NCBI GenBank assembly: GCA_030019205.1
Contig: JASEFH010000026.1
Span: forward strand, 1-33,080
Length of the DNA: 33,080 bases
Origin: Methanomicrobiales archaeon
Lineage (GTDB): Archaea > Halobacteriota > Methanomicrobia > Methanomicrobiales > JACTUA01
Reading direction: 5' to 3'
Part shown: one piece after another, positions 1 through 6,882 of the stretch
How the letters are laid out: every line of letters begins with the position of its first letter
How positions within the stretch are numbered: the stretch's first letter is position 1
Position numbers and translations under genes: made by a program
The notes under the pieces: generated by a model
Seen by the model: the letters and a program-made list of their open reading frames with translations, nothing else
What the model was told of the DNA's origin: nothing
The model's database searches: none

Positions 1-89
1 AGACGCGGTCCGGCAAGATCATGCGGCGGGTCCTGAAGGCAAAGGAACTCGGCATGGATCCGGGCGACATAACCACGCTGGAGGAGTAG
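1..89 (+). CDS. C-terminal end of an AMP-forming acyl-CoA (probably acetyl-CoA) synthetase, partial
   Basis: Only the last 28 codons are inside the window; the reading frame starts at base 3 and ends with TAG at 87-89. The residues TRSGKIMRR near the left edge are the conserved C-terminal A10 motif of the ANL superfamily (acyl/acetyl-CoA synthetases), whose lysine contacts the adenylate and is the usual site of regulatory acetylation. The remaining tail is typical of acetyl-CoA synthetases. Such an enzyme would activate acetate with ATP and CoA for carbon assimilation. The substrate cannot be decided from the fragment. The next gene, tbp, has its own promoter, so the two need not be cotranscribed. 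Confidence 0.8.
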   Translation, partial: TRSGKIMRRVLKAKELGMDPGDITTLEE

Positions 90-137
90 TCCTCTCACGC
101 TCTTTTCTAGCGGACGATCTCCCCCCGCAAGCGAGTC

Positions 138-147
138 ATTTATATAC
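138..147 (+). promoter_or_regulatory. TATA box of tbp
   Basis: The AT-rich stretch ATTTATATAC stands in GC-rich surroundings and is centred about 28 bases before the ATG at 170. An archaeal transcript normally starts about 25-27 bases after the box, so the tbp mRNA is probably leaderless or nearly so, which fits the absence of a Shine-Dalgarno site. Confidence 0.65.
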
Positions 148-169
148 TGTCCTGTGGCATCTTTATACC

Positions 170-724
170 ATGAGAGCCGAAGAGTCACTGAAGATCGAGA
201 ATATCGTGGCTTCTGCAAAAGTTAGCGATCACCTTGATCTCCCCACCCTCGCATCCAAGATAAAGGATGCAGAATACAATAAGAAGCGATTTCCGGGTGT
301 CGTCCTGCGGATGCAGGATCCGAAAATTGCCGCCCTCGTATTCGGAAGCGGGAAGGTCGTCCTGACGGGGGCAAAGAGCATCGATAGCCTCAACAGGGGT
401 CTCGACATCCTCGGGCGGCAGCTGAAGTCCCTGGGGATCGAGATCCCCGAGAACCTGACCTACAAGATCCAGAATATCGTCACCTCCGCTGACCTGGGTT
501 CGCCGATAAACCTCAACAAGATCGCCGTCGGGTTCAACCTCGAGCGGATTGAGTACGAACCCGAACAGTTCCCGGGTCTGGTCTACCGCCTCGAAGACCC
601 GAAGGTCGTGGTGTTGCTCTTCGGCTCCGGCAAGCTGATCATCACGGGGGGCAAGAAGCCGGAAGACGCAAAGAAAGCGGTAAACAAAATCCTTTCCGAT
701 TTAACCAACCTCGGTCTCATTTAG
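170..724 (+). CDS. tbp: TATA-box-binding protein (TBP)
   Basis: General transcription factor that binds the TATA box and, with TFB, recruits archaeal RNA polymerase. The 184 residues show the two imperfect direct repeats of the TBP saddle, roughly 6-92 and 97-182. Each repeat carries the IENIVAS/IQNIVTS opening, an FPG(V/L)V(L/Y)R strand and the LVFGSGK / LLFGSGK strand followed by TGAK / TGGK. Length and architecture are those of a normal archaeal TBP. The ATG at 170 is chosen because it lies at the distance expected for a leaderless transcript from the TATA box at 138-147. The protein ends shortly after repeat two, without the long acidic tail some archaea have. Confidence 0.97.
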   Translation: MRAEESLKIENIVASAKVSDHLDLPTLASKIKDAEYNKKRFPGVVLRMQDPKIAALVFGSGKVVLTGAKSIDSLNRGLDILGRQLKSLGIEIPENLTYKIQNIVTSADLGSPINLNKIAVGFNLERIEYEPEQFPGLVYRLEDPKVVVLLFGSGKLIITGGKKPEDAKKAVNKILSDLTNLGLI

Positions 725-729
725 AAAGC

Positions 730-780
730 ATCCTCCCTCATCTCCTCAATGGATAATCGAGGAGATTCCATTGGGAGGAT
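730..780 (+). terminator. Nested inverted repeat between tbp and the winged-helix gene; candidate terminator or attenuator
   Basis: The outer arms 730-737 and 773-780 are perfect 8-base inverted complements (ATCCTCCC / GGGAGGAT). Inside them 740-747 and 759-766 form a second perfect 8-bp stem (ATCTCCTC / GAGGAGAT). A competing pairing, CAATGG at 747-752 with CCATTG at 768-773, would exclude the inner stem. There is no T-run afterwards, so it is not a classical archaeal terminator; it could be an RNA processing site or a protein-binding element. The structure is directly visible; its role is inference. Confidence 0.4.
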
Positions 781-818
781 CGGAGGGTTTATCATAAGAA
801 TATTAATTTAAAATAATA

Positions 819-830
819 ATATATTTATAG
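819..830 (+). promoter_or_regulatory. TATA region of the winged-helix regulator gene
   Basis: The very AT-rich run 799-829 ends in a good TATA box (ATATATTTATAG). The start of transcription would be near 850, giving a leader of about 20 bases that contains a GAGGGTG Shine-Dalgarno site at 858-864, six bases before the ATG at 870. The AT-rich run is partly symmetric (AATATTA at 799-805 and TAATATATT at 817-825), so a regulator could bind here; that is conjecture. Confidence 0.55.
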
Positions 831-869
831 TCCGATTTTAGAAATTAATGGTATGCTGAGGGTGTATTC

Positions 870-1244
870 ATGAGGTCCGATAAGGTGGTGTATTTTACGC
901 AGAAGGAGGACGAGCTGGCGAACCTCTTGATGGGCCTCGGTATGAAACGGAACGTGGCAAAGGTGCTGGTCTACCTGGCCCGTGTACCCGAAGCGACCTC
1001 GCGCGATATCGAACGGGGGACCGATCTCCGCCAGCCGGAGGTGAGCATCGCGATGCGGTTTTTAAAAGAGTGCTGCTGGGTGGAGAGCCGGGAGAGCAAG
1101 GCGGACAGCAAGGGGAGGCCGGTGAAGATCTACCAGCTCGTACGCCGCATCGAGGACATCATGGACAGCATCGAGAAGGACAAGCAGCGTGAGGCGAAGA
1201 GCCAGCTCGATCTGATCAAGAAGGTGCGGGAGTACATCGTTTAG
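870..1244 (+). CDS. Winged helix-turn-helix transcriptional regulator (MarR/TrmB-like)
   Basis: Small (124 aa) predicted DNA-binding protein. Residues about 12-90 read as a winged helix: ANLLMGLGMKRNVAKVLVYL forms the first helices, TSRDIERGTDLRQPEVSIAM the helix-turn-helix with recognition helix, and the basic segment KADSKGRPVKIYQL the wing. The C-terminal 30 residues are charged and helical (KDKQREAKSQLDLIKK) and could dimerise. No sensor domain is present. It resembles the small TrmB/MarR-type regulators common in Methanomicrobia; the regulated genes are unknown. It follows tbp but has its own TATA box and Shine-Dalgarno site. Its TAG stop overlaps the stop of convergent rpiA by four bases. 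Confidence 0.75.
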   Translation: MRSDKVVYFTQKEDELANLLMGLGMKRNVAKVLVYLARVPEATSRDIERGTDLRQPEVSIAMRFLKECCWVESRESKADSKGRPVKIYQLVRRIEDIMDSIEKDKQREAKSQLDLIKKVREYIV

Positions 1245-1924
1245 ATCTTTTCCTCCCCGCCTCTCCCCACCACGACGATTGTCTTTTCGGCAAATTGTGT
1301 GAACAGCCCGCATTCCAGCACTCCCGGAAGGGAGGTCAGGTGCGCTTCCAGCTCCTCCGGGCGTTCGATCACCCCGAACGCACAGTCCACGACGAAGTTG
1401 CCGTTGTCCGTGATCACGGGACCGTCTTTTCTCACGCCTTCGCGCAGGGAAGGCTCTCCGCCAGCCATGCGAAGCTGCTTCAGGAGGGGCGTGACCGCGA
1501 AGGGCAGCACCTCGATCGGGACGGGCGCCCGCAGTGCGTCGGTCAGTTTCCCCGGGTCCACCACGATGACCAGCTCCGCCGCCGCCGCCGCGACGCACTT
1601 CTCCCGCGTGAGTGCAGCCCCGCCGCCCTTGATGAGCCTTTTTGCCCCGTCCACCTGATCGGCCCCGTCGATGGCGAGGTCCAGCGATGGGTGATCGTCC
1701 AGGGTGGTGAGCGGGATACCGTACTGGCGGGCGCGGATGGCGGTCTGGTAGGACGTGGGGACACCTGCGATCGATAGCCCGTCGGCGATCCTCCTTCCCA
1801 GGCCCTGCAGGACAAAATCGACTGTCGAGCCGGTCCCGAGACCGATCACCATGCCGTCAGCGACCATCTCCGCCGCCCGGAGAGCGGCATCCCGTTTGGC
1901 CGCGAGGATCTGCAACTCTTCCAT
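1241..1924 (-). CDS. rpiA: Ribose-5-phosphate isomerase A
   Basis: Interconverts ribose 5-phosphate and ribulose 5-phosphate; in methanogens this supplies ribose for nucleotides, fed by the ribulose-monophosphate route. The 227-aa length is normal for RpiA. Visible motifs are the phosphate-binding GLGTGST (28-34), the catalytic DGAD (86-89) and KGGGAAL (99-105), and a conserved ITDNGNFVVD segment in the C-terminal part. It lies 65 bases downstream of surE on the same strand, so the two may form an operon. The gap holds a 5-bp hairpin (1948-1962) and no clear Shine-Dalgarno site. Its 3' end overlaps the convergent winged-helix gene by four bases. Confidence 0.96.
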   Translation of the reverse strand: MEELQILAAKRDAALRAAEMVADGMVIGLGTGSTVDFVLQGLGRRIADGLSIAGVPTSYQTAIRARQYGIPLTTLDDHPSLDLAIDGADQVDGAKRLIKGGGAALTREKCVAAAAAELVIVVDPGKLTDALRAPVPIEVLPFAVTPLLKQLRMAGGEPSLREGVRKDGPVITDNGNFVVDCAFGVIERPEELEAHLTSLPGVLECGLFTQFAEKTIVVVGRGGEEKI

Positions 1925-1989
1925 GCAGGGGTACTATCGCCGGGCTAGCATGAAAAGCATGCGGTGGCGTCCGGAGGTCCGGGCGGCGA

Positions 1990-2775
1990 TCAGACTGGCG
2001 AGAAGAGCTCCTGGAGCGCCTTCTTGCCCCCGAAGGCAGTGCAGTCGAGCGTGATCGGGGTGAGGGAGACGTTCCCTTTCCGCACTGCATGAACGTCGGT
2101 TCCCTCCTCCGCATCCTCAAGGAGCGGTCCGTTGATCCAGAAGTAGGGTCTTCCACGGGGATCCAGGCGTTTCTCCACACCGGTTACGAACAGTTTGCGG
2201 GCGAGGCGGGTGATCTCGTATCCGCCGCTTACCCTCGACGGCACGTTCACGTTGAGCACATCCATCCCCTTCGGAAATCCACGGACAAGAAGTCGTTCGC
2301 ATACGTCCCGCACCACCGCCTTCGACTCTTCGAATCCCCGGGCGTAGAATCGAGGATCGTCGAACTTGTCCCCCTGGTCCTCCACCTGGAGCGAGAATGC
2401 CACTGCCGGGACGCCCTGGTTGGAGGCCTCGAGGGCCGCCCCGACGGTCCCGGAGGTCATGATGGACTCGTATGAGAGGTTCTCCCCGATGTTGATTCCG
2501 CTTACGACGAGATCCGGGTCCAGATTCAGGTTGAAGAGGCCGATGATCACCGCATCCGTGGGTTTCCCGGCAACGGAGACAGCCCGTGCACCGTTGAGGC
2601 GGACGTCCGTCGCCCGAATCGGTTCGAAGATCGAGATGGATCGCCCGACAGCGCTCTGCTGCGTGGCGGGTGCAACGATGTGCACGTCGGCAAGAGGGGA
2701 GAGCGCCTCGTACGCCGCCCAGAGGCCTGCCGAGTTGATGCCATCGTCGTTGGTGAGTAGGATCTTCTTTCTCAT
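1990..2775 (-). CDS. surE: 5'-nucleotidase SurE
   Basis: Metal-dependent nucleoside 5'-monophosphate phosphatase of the SurE family, active on nucleotides and sometimes polyphosphate. The 261-aa protein starts with the family signature LLTNDDGI, with the metal-binding aspartates D10 and D11, followed by the conserved VVSGINIGENL segment and the phosphate-binding TSGTVGAALE. Length is typical of the family. The ATG at 2775 opens directly into the motif-bearing first strand. A TATA-like GTATATAC is found at about 2783-2792, rather close to the ATG, so a more distant promoter is also possible. rpiA follows on the same strand, which groups two nucleotide/ribose enzymes. Confidence 0.95.
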   Translation of the reverse strand: MRKKILLTNDDGINSAGLWAAYEALSPLADVHIVAPATQQSAVGRSISIFEPIRATDVRLNGARAVSVAGKPTDAVIIGLFNLNLDPDLVVSGINIGENLSYESIMTSGTVGAALEASNQGVPAVAFSLQVEDQGDKFDDPRFYARGFEESKAVVRDVCERLLVRGFPKGMDVLNVNVPSRVSGGYEITRLARKLFVTGVEKRLDPRGRPYFWINGPLLEDAEEGTDVHAVRKGNVSLTPITLDCTAFGGKKALQELFSPV

Positions 2776-2829
2776 CGTCAGTGTGTATATACGCGCCGCA
2801 GGAAAAAAGGGTGATCCCCGCCGGGCGTG

Positions 2830-3200
2830 TCATGCCGACCCGGCCGCCAGCGCCACCCCCCAGATCGGCTCCGGTGCTCCAATCCCCCCATAGAGTGTCA
2901 GGTCTCCGCACAGGCACCCCGCAGCGTTTCCTGCAGCCAGGGCGGATCGCCCCCGTCCCGGGACTTCGTGCTCCCTCCCCAGCAGCATGCCGCCGGGGGA
3001 CGACACCGCACCGACCCTCACGCATGCCCGCAGGACAGGGGCGCCTCCCATCCCGTGGACGATCTTCCCCGGCGTCCACCGGGCCACCTCCGCCGCGAGT
3101 ATCCTCGTCCGGGCGTTCCCCCGGGCTGTTCGTGGGGCTGGGGGACAGGGAGGTACGCCAGCCCTCTTCCGGGGATTCCTGCCGCAATGATGTGATGCAC
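2830..3200 (-). pseudogene. Unidentified small gene broken by one frameshift (or a sequencing error in a G run)
   Basis: Reading leftwards from GTG at 3200, a frame with good codon use (HHIIAAGIPGRG...) runs to a run of five C on the + strand at 3118-3122 and then degenerates, while coherent coding continues in the next frame (NARTRILAAEVARWTPGKIV...) to a TGA at 2830-2832. Adding one G to the run joins the two into about 123 residues rich in Gly and Ala, ending in a segment with AAGNAAGCLCGDLTLYGG. The GTG is preceded by an AGGTG Shine-Dalgarno-like site at 3210-3206 that overlaps the stop of the PAP2-kinase gene, so the two look translationally coupled. I do not recognise the family. It is either a recent pseudogene or an intact gene with a homopolymer sequencing error. 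Confidence 0.45.
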
Positions 3201-3208
3201 CGCAGCAC

Positions 3209-4213
3209 CTAGATCAGGAAGTAGAAGAGGATCGAGCTGACGATCGGTATGGTGCAATTGTCATCCAGTCTCAGAGGCAGCGATTCCAGGAAGGTGGCCA
3301 GCAGGATTACGACGATGGTCACGGGCGAGGGAAGGATCAGGAGCGCTGTGAGACCCCCGAGCGCGAACCCGACCGATCCTTCCAGCGACTTGTCCCTGTT
3401 CCAGGGCAGCCTCCGCCTCCCGAAACGCCTCCCGATGCTGGTGGCGAGGGCGTCGCCGAGTGAGAGGATCAGGACGACGGCCGTGGCCGCGGCAGCGCTG
3501 TGCCGCAGCAGCCCCACGGTGAAGAGCACCCCGATCCCGAAGTAGAAGGACCCCTCTCCGGGCAGCACGCCGTCACGCTCGTACCAGGCGAGAAGCTGGT
3601 CGATGATCGGAACGCGGATCCCGATCACTTTGGCGTGGATGATGAGCGTGCCGGCGAGAACGATGAGGAGCAGGGGGATGAGGAGGGGTTCGATCCCGAA
3701 GCGCCACAGCGCCGCCGCCAGCACTAGGCCCAGGGTGGCGTGCACCGCCTGCCGGGCATACTCCCGATCGCCTCCGGAGCCCCTTCCGCTGCGGCGCAGG
3801 AGCGAGGTCGCGAAGTTGTACCCGAACCCGCCTACGGCGATGCCGCCGGCGATATCGTACCATGTGTGGGCATGCAGCAGAATCCGCGACCACCCGGTCA
3901 GAACGGCAAGAGTGTAGGCGACAGGGAGGAGGGGATGTCCGATCAGCGCGAAGACGAACGAGAATGCGGTGCTTGTATGCAGACTGGGATAGGCGTAGCC
4001 GGGAGGGCAGTCCACGCCCTCGATGCTCGCACAGGGGCGAATGAGGTCGATGGCACCCTTCAGCAGGATCGATAGCACGATGGTGATCGCGAGCGTGACC
4101 ACGAGGATCCGGATCCGCTCGATGTCCTCCGGGGCCAGCCTCCAATCGCACACGTTCGCCACCCGTCCAGCAACCGTTAGCTGCCTCTCCGCATAATCCC
4201 ATCTGCTCCGCAC
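3209..4213 (-). CDS. Membrane fusion protein: PAP2-family lipid phosphatase + phytol/dolichol-kinase-like domain
   Basis: 334-aa polytopic membrane protein with two recognisable halves. Residues about 35-135 carry the PAP2 acid-phosphatase signature in order: KX6RP (K52...R59-P60), PSLH (76-79, a PSGH variant) and SRX5HX3D (S109-R110...H116...D120). These are the catalytic residues of lipid phosphate/pyrophosphate phosphatases. Residues about 160-334 look like CTP-dependent phytol/dolichol kinases (SEC59/VTE5-type): GDALATSIGRRFG (253-265), the basic RDKSLEGS (273-280) and a C-terminal ESLPLRLDDNCTIPI (310-324). One chain thus seems able to remove and to add phosphate on an isoprenoid alcohol, perhaps salvaging the lipid carrier for glycans. 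Activity of both halves is inferred. The start is GTG at 4213 without a strong ribosome site; a later start is possible. Confidence 0.8.
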   Translation of the reverse strand: MRSRWDYAERQLTVAGRVANVCDWRLAPEDIERIRILVVTLAITIVLSILLKGAIDLIRPCASIEGVDCPPGYAYPSLHTSTAFSFVFALIGHPLLPVAYTLAVLTGWSRILLHAHTWYDIAGGIAVGGFGYNFATSLLRRSGRGSGGDREYARQAVHATLGLVLAAALWRFGIEPLLIPLLLIVLAGTLIIHAKVIGIRVPIIDQLLAWYERDGVLPGEGSFYFGIGVLFTVGLLRHSAAAATAVVLILSLGDALATSIGRRFGRRRLPWNRDKSLEGSVGFALGGLTALLILPSPVTIVVILLATFLESLPLRLDDNCTIPIVSSILFYFLI

Positions 4214-4270
4214 CGCAGCAATGCCATCCTAGGAAAAGAGATATCGGCGATAACGTCGAGAAGTACGTCG

Positions 4271-5158
4271 ATGAAGAGGGCGCTCCTTGCCGAGTACACG
4301 GTGCTCCACGATCCCCAGCTCGCCCCGGAGGGGGCGGCGATGCTGCAGGTGCTGCGCGAGAGTTTCGCGAGGTGCGGCTACGAAGTGGTGTCCCCGTCGG
4401 GAAACGGGTTCGAGGCGGAGCTGGAGCGGCTGGCTCCAGCCTGCGATCTGGGGCTCGTGATCGCTCCGGACCACCTGATCCCCCGCTTCACGAAGATCGT
4501 CGAGGATCATACCCACAATATCGGGTGCGGCAGTACCGCCGCCGCCGTCTGCGCCAACAAGCGGCTGACCGGCAGGGTTCTCGCCTCGCACGGCATCGCG
4601 GTTCCGGAGGAGGTCCAGACGGGCATGCGGGTGATCAAGCCTGTGATGGGCTGCGGGGCGGAGGGGGTCCGCCTCTCGACCGATCCCCCCTCCGGGGGCG
4701 AATTCGGGCAGCGGTTCATCGAGGGTGAGCACCTCTCCGTGAGCCTTGTGGCCGGCCGCGTCGTCGGGGAGGCGTGCCTCTACTACAGCGGCGCCCCCCC
4801 GCTCCTGCTCGCCCTCAACCGCCAGGATATCCGCATCGCGGACGGGCGGTTCGAGTACCGCGGCGGCGAGACCCCGGTTCCGCATGCACGGAAGGACGAG
4901 ATCGCGGACCAGGCGGCCCGAGCGGTGACGGTGCTCGGGTGCCAGGGTTATACCGGCGTGGATGTGGTCGTCGCGGACCGCGTGTACGTTGTGGACGTCA
5001 ACCCCCGGATCACCACGAGCATCATCGGGATCGCCGCCTGCATGGAGGAGGAGATCGCACGGATCCTGGTGGACGCTTCCCACGGGATCCTGCCTGCCGA
5101 GGTGCACTGCCGCGGACGGGTGCAGTTCCAGAAGGACGGGAGCGTGAAGCGGCTGTGA
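4271..5158 (+). CDS. mfnD: Tyramine--L-glutamate ligase (ATP-grasp), methanofuran biosynthesis
   Basis: Predicted MfnD, which joins glutamate to tyramine with ATP to make gamma-glutamyltyramine, a step in building methanofuran, the first C1 carrier of methanogenesis from CO2. The 295 residues have an ATP-grasp layout: an N-terminal Rossmann-like part, HTHNIGCGSTAAAVCANK near residue 85-100, an ATP-binding VIKPVMGCGAEGVRLS segment and FIEGEHLSVSL, and the metal-binding end VVDVNPRITTSIIGI, where D and N would bind Mg2+. The stop overlaps the GTG start of mfnF (GTGA), which supports the assignment because both enzymes act in the same pathway. No Shine-Dalgarno site is evident before the ATG. 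Confidence 0.88.
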   Translation: MKRALLAEYTVLHDPQLAPEGAAMLQVLRESFARCGYEVVSPSGNGFEAELERLAPACDLGLVIAPDHLIPRFTKIVEDHTHNIGCGSTAAAVCANKRLTGRVLASHGIAVPEEVQTGMRVIKPVMGCGAEGVRLSTDPPSGGEFGQRFIEGEHLSVSLVAGRVVGEACLYYSGAPPLLLALNRQDIRIADGRFEYRGGETPVPHARKDEIADQAARAVTVLGCQGYTGVDVVVADRVYVVDVNPRITTSIIGIAACMEEEIARILVDASHGILPAEVHCRGRVQFQKDGSVKRL

Positions 5159-6093
5159 TCGGAATCGACGTCGGGGGGGCAAACCTGAAGGTGGTGGATG
5201 GGCGGAAGGTGGACATCCGATACTGCCCGCTCTTCGCGGGGGCGCCTCTCGCCGACATGCTGCAGAACTACGCCCGGGCCGAGGGGGTGGACGCCGCCGC
5301 CGTGGTCATGAGCGGCGAACTCGCCGACTGCTTCGGGAGCCGGATGGAGGGGGTCTCCTTCATCGTGCGTGCGGTGCGGGCAGCGATTCCCGGGGCGATC
5401 TTCTACGGGACCGATGCCCGATTCCACCGGGAGGCGGTGCCGCAGCTGGCGGCGGCGAACTGGCTCGCATCCGCAGACTACCTTCGGGAGCGGTACCCGC
5501 ACGGCATCCTGGTAGACATGGGCAGCACCACGACGGATATCGTTCCCCTCTCCCGCTTTCCCGAACTGCTGGGGCTGACCGATCTCGAACGGCTGCAGCA
5601 GGGCTACCTGCTCTACAGCGGCATGCTCCGCACCAGCGTGGCGGCGATCCTGCCGGAGGTCAAGATCGACGGCGTTCCGACGCCCACCAGCAGCGAGTTC
5701 TTCGCCGCGAGCGCCGATGCCCATCTCGTGCTGGGGCACCTGCGGGAGGAGGAGTATGCCTGCCCGCCGCCCGACGGGAGGGACGCAACCCTCTCCGGGG
5801 CGATGCGTCGCCTGGCACGGGTGGTCTGCGCCGATCTCGATGAGATCGGGCAGGAAGGGGCGGTCCAGATAGCGCGGGCATGCTGGGAGACCCAGAGAAG
5901 GCAGATCCTCGAGCGGGTGGAGCAGGTGCGGAGGGGGTGCAGGGCGGATACCATCGTCGCGGCGGGGATCGGGTCGCCGCTCCTCGCGAGGGAGCTCGGC
6001 GGCATCGACCTCAGGGAGGAGATCGGGAGCCTCTCCGATGCCCTTCCGGCGTATGCAGTCCAGGAGGTGGCGGGACGAACCGGATCATGGTAG
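5155..6093 (+). CDS. mfnF: MfnF-type methanofuran synthase (hydantoinase/actin-fold H4MPT-linked C1 protein)
   Basis: 312-aa member of the TIGR03123-type family, an ASKHA/hydantoinase-A-like fold in which MfnF couples gamma-glutamyltyramine to the furanmethanamine moiety of methanofuran. Visible are the N-terminal phosphate-binding strand IGIDVGGANLK (2-12), a second nucleotide-binding strand ILVDMGSTTTDIVPL near the middle (about 119-133) and a C-terminal AAGIGSPLLARELGG. GTG at 5155 is chosen as start because it overlaps the mfnD stop in GTGA and begins exactly at the first conserved strand; the in-frame sequence further upstream lies wholly inside mfnD. The stop overlaps the next small gene by seven bases. 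MfnD and MfnF in one operon agree with their consecutive roles. Confidence 0.87.
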   Translation: MIGIDVGGANLKVVDGRKVDIRYCPLFAGAPLADMLQNYARAEGVDAAAVVMSGELADCFGSRMEGVSFIVRAVRAAIPGAIFYGTDARFHREAVPQLAAANWLASADYLRERYPHGILVDMGSTTTDIVPLSRFPELLGLTDLERLQQGYLLYSGMLRTSVAAILPEVKIDGVPTPTSSEFFAASADAHLVLGHLREEEYACPPPDGRDATLSGAMRRLARVVCADLDEIGQEGAVQIARACWETQRRQILERVEQVRRGCRADTIVAAGIGSPLLARELGGIDLREEIGSLSDALPAYAVQEVAGRTGSW

Positions 6094-6314
6094 CCCTCCT
6101 CCTGCTCCTGGCATCGCTCCTGATCACCGCGGTGGCCTGGCTGGTCTTCGATCTGCCGTTCCTATTCCTGCTGCTGTTCATCCCGCTGATCCCCCTGCTG
6201 GGAAAGCCGCCCCGCGTCAGGCGCTGCCCGACCTGCGGATGGCAGGCGACAGGCGGTGAGCGCTTCTGCCCCCACGACGGGACTCTGCTTGTCGAAGCGG
6301 AAGACGGCCGTTGA
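6087..6314 (+). CDS. Small membrane protein with C-terminal zinc ribbon
   Basis: 75-aa predicted protein that begins with ATG overlapping the mfnF stop (ATGGTAG), so it is probably translated with mfnF. Residues 2-39 are almost entirely hydrophobic and can form one helical hairpin or two membrane segments. After the positively charged KPPRVRR comes a zinc-ribbon-like CPTCGWQATGGERFCPHDG (C47, C50, C61, H63), placed by the positive-inside rule in the cytoplasm. No catalytic domain is visible; I know no function for it. Its last 153 bases overlap the opposite-strand gene at 6162-6773, so one of the two may have an inauthentic 3' end. The hydrophobic/zinc architecture and coupling to mfnF make this the more believable of the two in the overlap. 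Confidence 0.6.
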   Translation: MVALLLLLASLLITAVAWLVFDLPFLFLLLFIPLIPLLGKPPRVRRCPTCGWQATGGERFCPHDGTLLVEAEDGR

Positions 6315-6773
6315 GAGGCGCAGCAGGGAGAGCGGCAGAGGGATGCCCAGAATCTTCGTGTACGGGATGGTGCCGAAGTCCCGCCCCGCGTAGTTCCGGA
6401 TCGTGCCCCGGTCGATGACGATCCCCATCGCCTCCATCAGGCGTGCAGCGCGGTGATAGGGCATATCACGGCAGAGCACGCAGCAGAGGTCGACGATGGG
6501 CGTACCGTAGCGGGTGTCCGGGTAGAAGGGTGAGTCCGCATAGCAGAGTTTTCCGCACCGCATGCAGCGGAACCGTTTCACCAGGACGGAGATCTCGCGG
6601 ACCTTCCCCTCGTCCCGGATCGATGCGAACCGTTTCCGCTTGTGGTCGTGCCCCCGAACGTCGCCGCCGCAGGCGTCGCAGGCATCGAGACGGTCGAACT
6701 CGATCCCGTCCATGCGGCAGAGGGCGCCGAGCACCAGGGTCTCAAGCATCGGGGGTACGGGAATCCGTCGCAT
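6162..6773 (-). CDS. Zinc-binding HTH protein resembling a transposase N-terminus, possibly truncated
   Basis: Up to 203 aa. Two CxxC pairs (C32/C35 and C70/C73) flank a basic KRKRFASIRDEG stretch and look like a zinc ribbon. Residues about 88-132, with VDLCCVLCRDMPYHRAARL then MGIVIDRGTIRNYAGRDFG, read as a helix-turn-helix. This layout resembles the N-terminal DNA-binding part of some archaeal/bacterial transposases, but no DDE catalytic domain follows. From about residue 160 the frame only mirrors the opposite small zinc-ribbon gene and has no protein-like character, so the original C-terminus is probably lost. It may be a domesticated or decayed transposase remnant. The ATG at 6773 has a TATA-like sequence at 6820-6833 upstream. 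No insertion-sequence ends were found. Confidence 0.55.
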   Translation of the reverse strand: MRRIPVPPMLETLVLGALCRMDGIEFDRLDACDACGGDVRGHDHKRKRFASIRDEGKVREISVLVKRFRCMRCGKLCYADSPFYPDTRYGTPIVDLCCVLCRDMPYHRAARLMEAMGIVIDRGTIRNYAGRDFGTIPYTKILGIPLPLSLLRLSTAVFRFDKQSPVVGAEALTACRLPSAGRAAPDAGRLSQQGDQRDEQQQE

Positions 6774-6819
6774 GCGGTATGCGCCTCAGGCTGATCGAAT
6801 ATGATCTCAGCCGCTGGAG

Positions 6820-6833
6820 TTTAATAAATTAAT
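6820..6833 (-). promoter_or_regulatory. TATA-like element upstream of the zinc/HTH gene
   Basis: The stretch TTTAATAAATTAAT stands out and, read on the minus strand, would start a transcript at about 6797, some 24 bases before the ATG at 6773. It is enclosed by short complementary arms CTGGA (6814-6818) and TCCAG (6840-6844). A second AT-rich box (CAATATATGC, 6851-6860) faces fdhA1. Confidence 0.4.
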
Positions 6834-6882
6834 TGTACTTCCAGAAAAATCAATATATGCAAAAGAAGGGCGGGATTCGGCA

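Noticed and set aside
2117-3208. A 363-codon frame over surE and the gap upstream
   Set aside because: Arg/Gly/Pro-rich shadow; the SurE motifs are in another frame, and the gap is better explained by the frameshifted small gene.
4774-5154. A longer N-terminus for MfnF
   Set aside because: The extra residues lie within mfnD in another frame and are Arg/Pro-rich; the conserved nucleotide-binding strand starts right at GTG 5155.
6162-6773. A complete insertion sequence
   Set aside because: No catalytic DDE domain, terminal inverted repeats or target-site duplication could be seen around the HTH/zinc protein.
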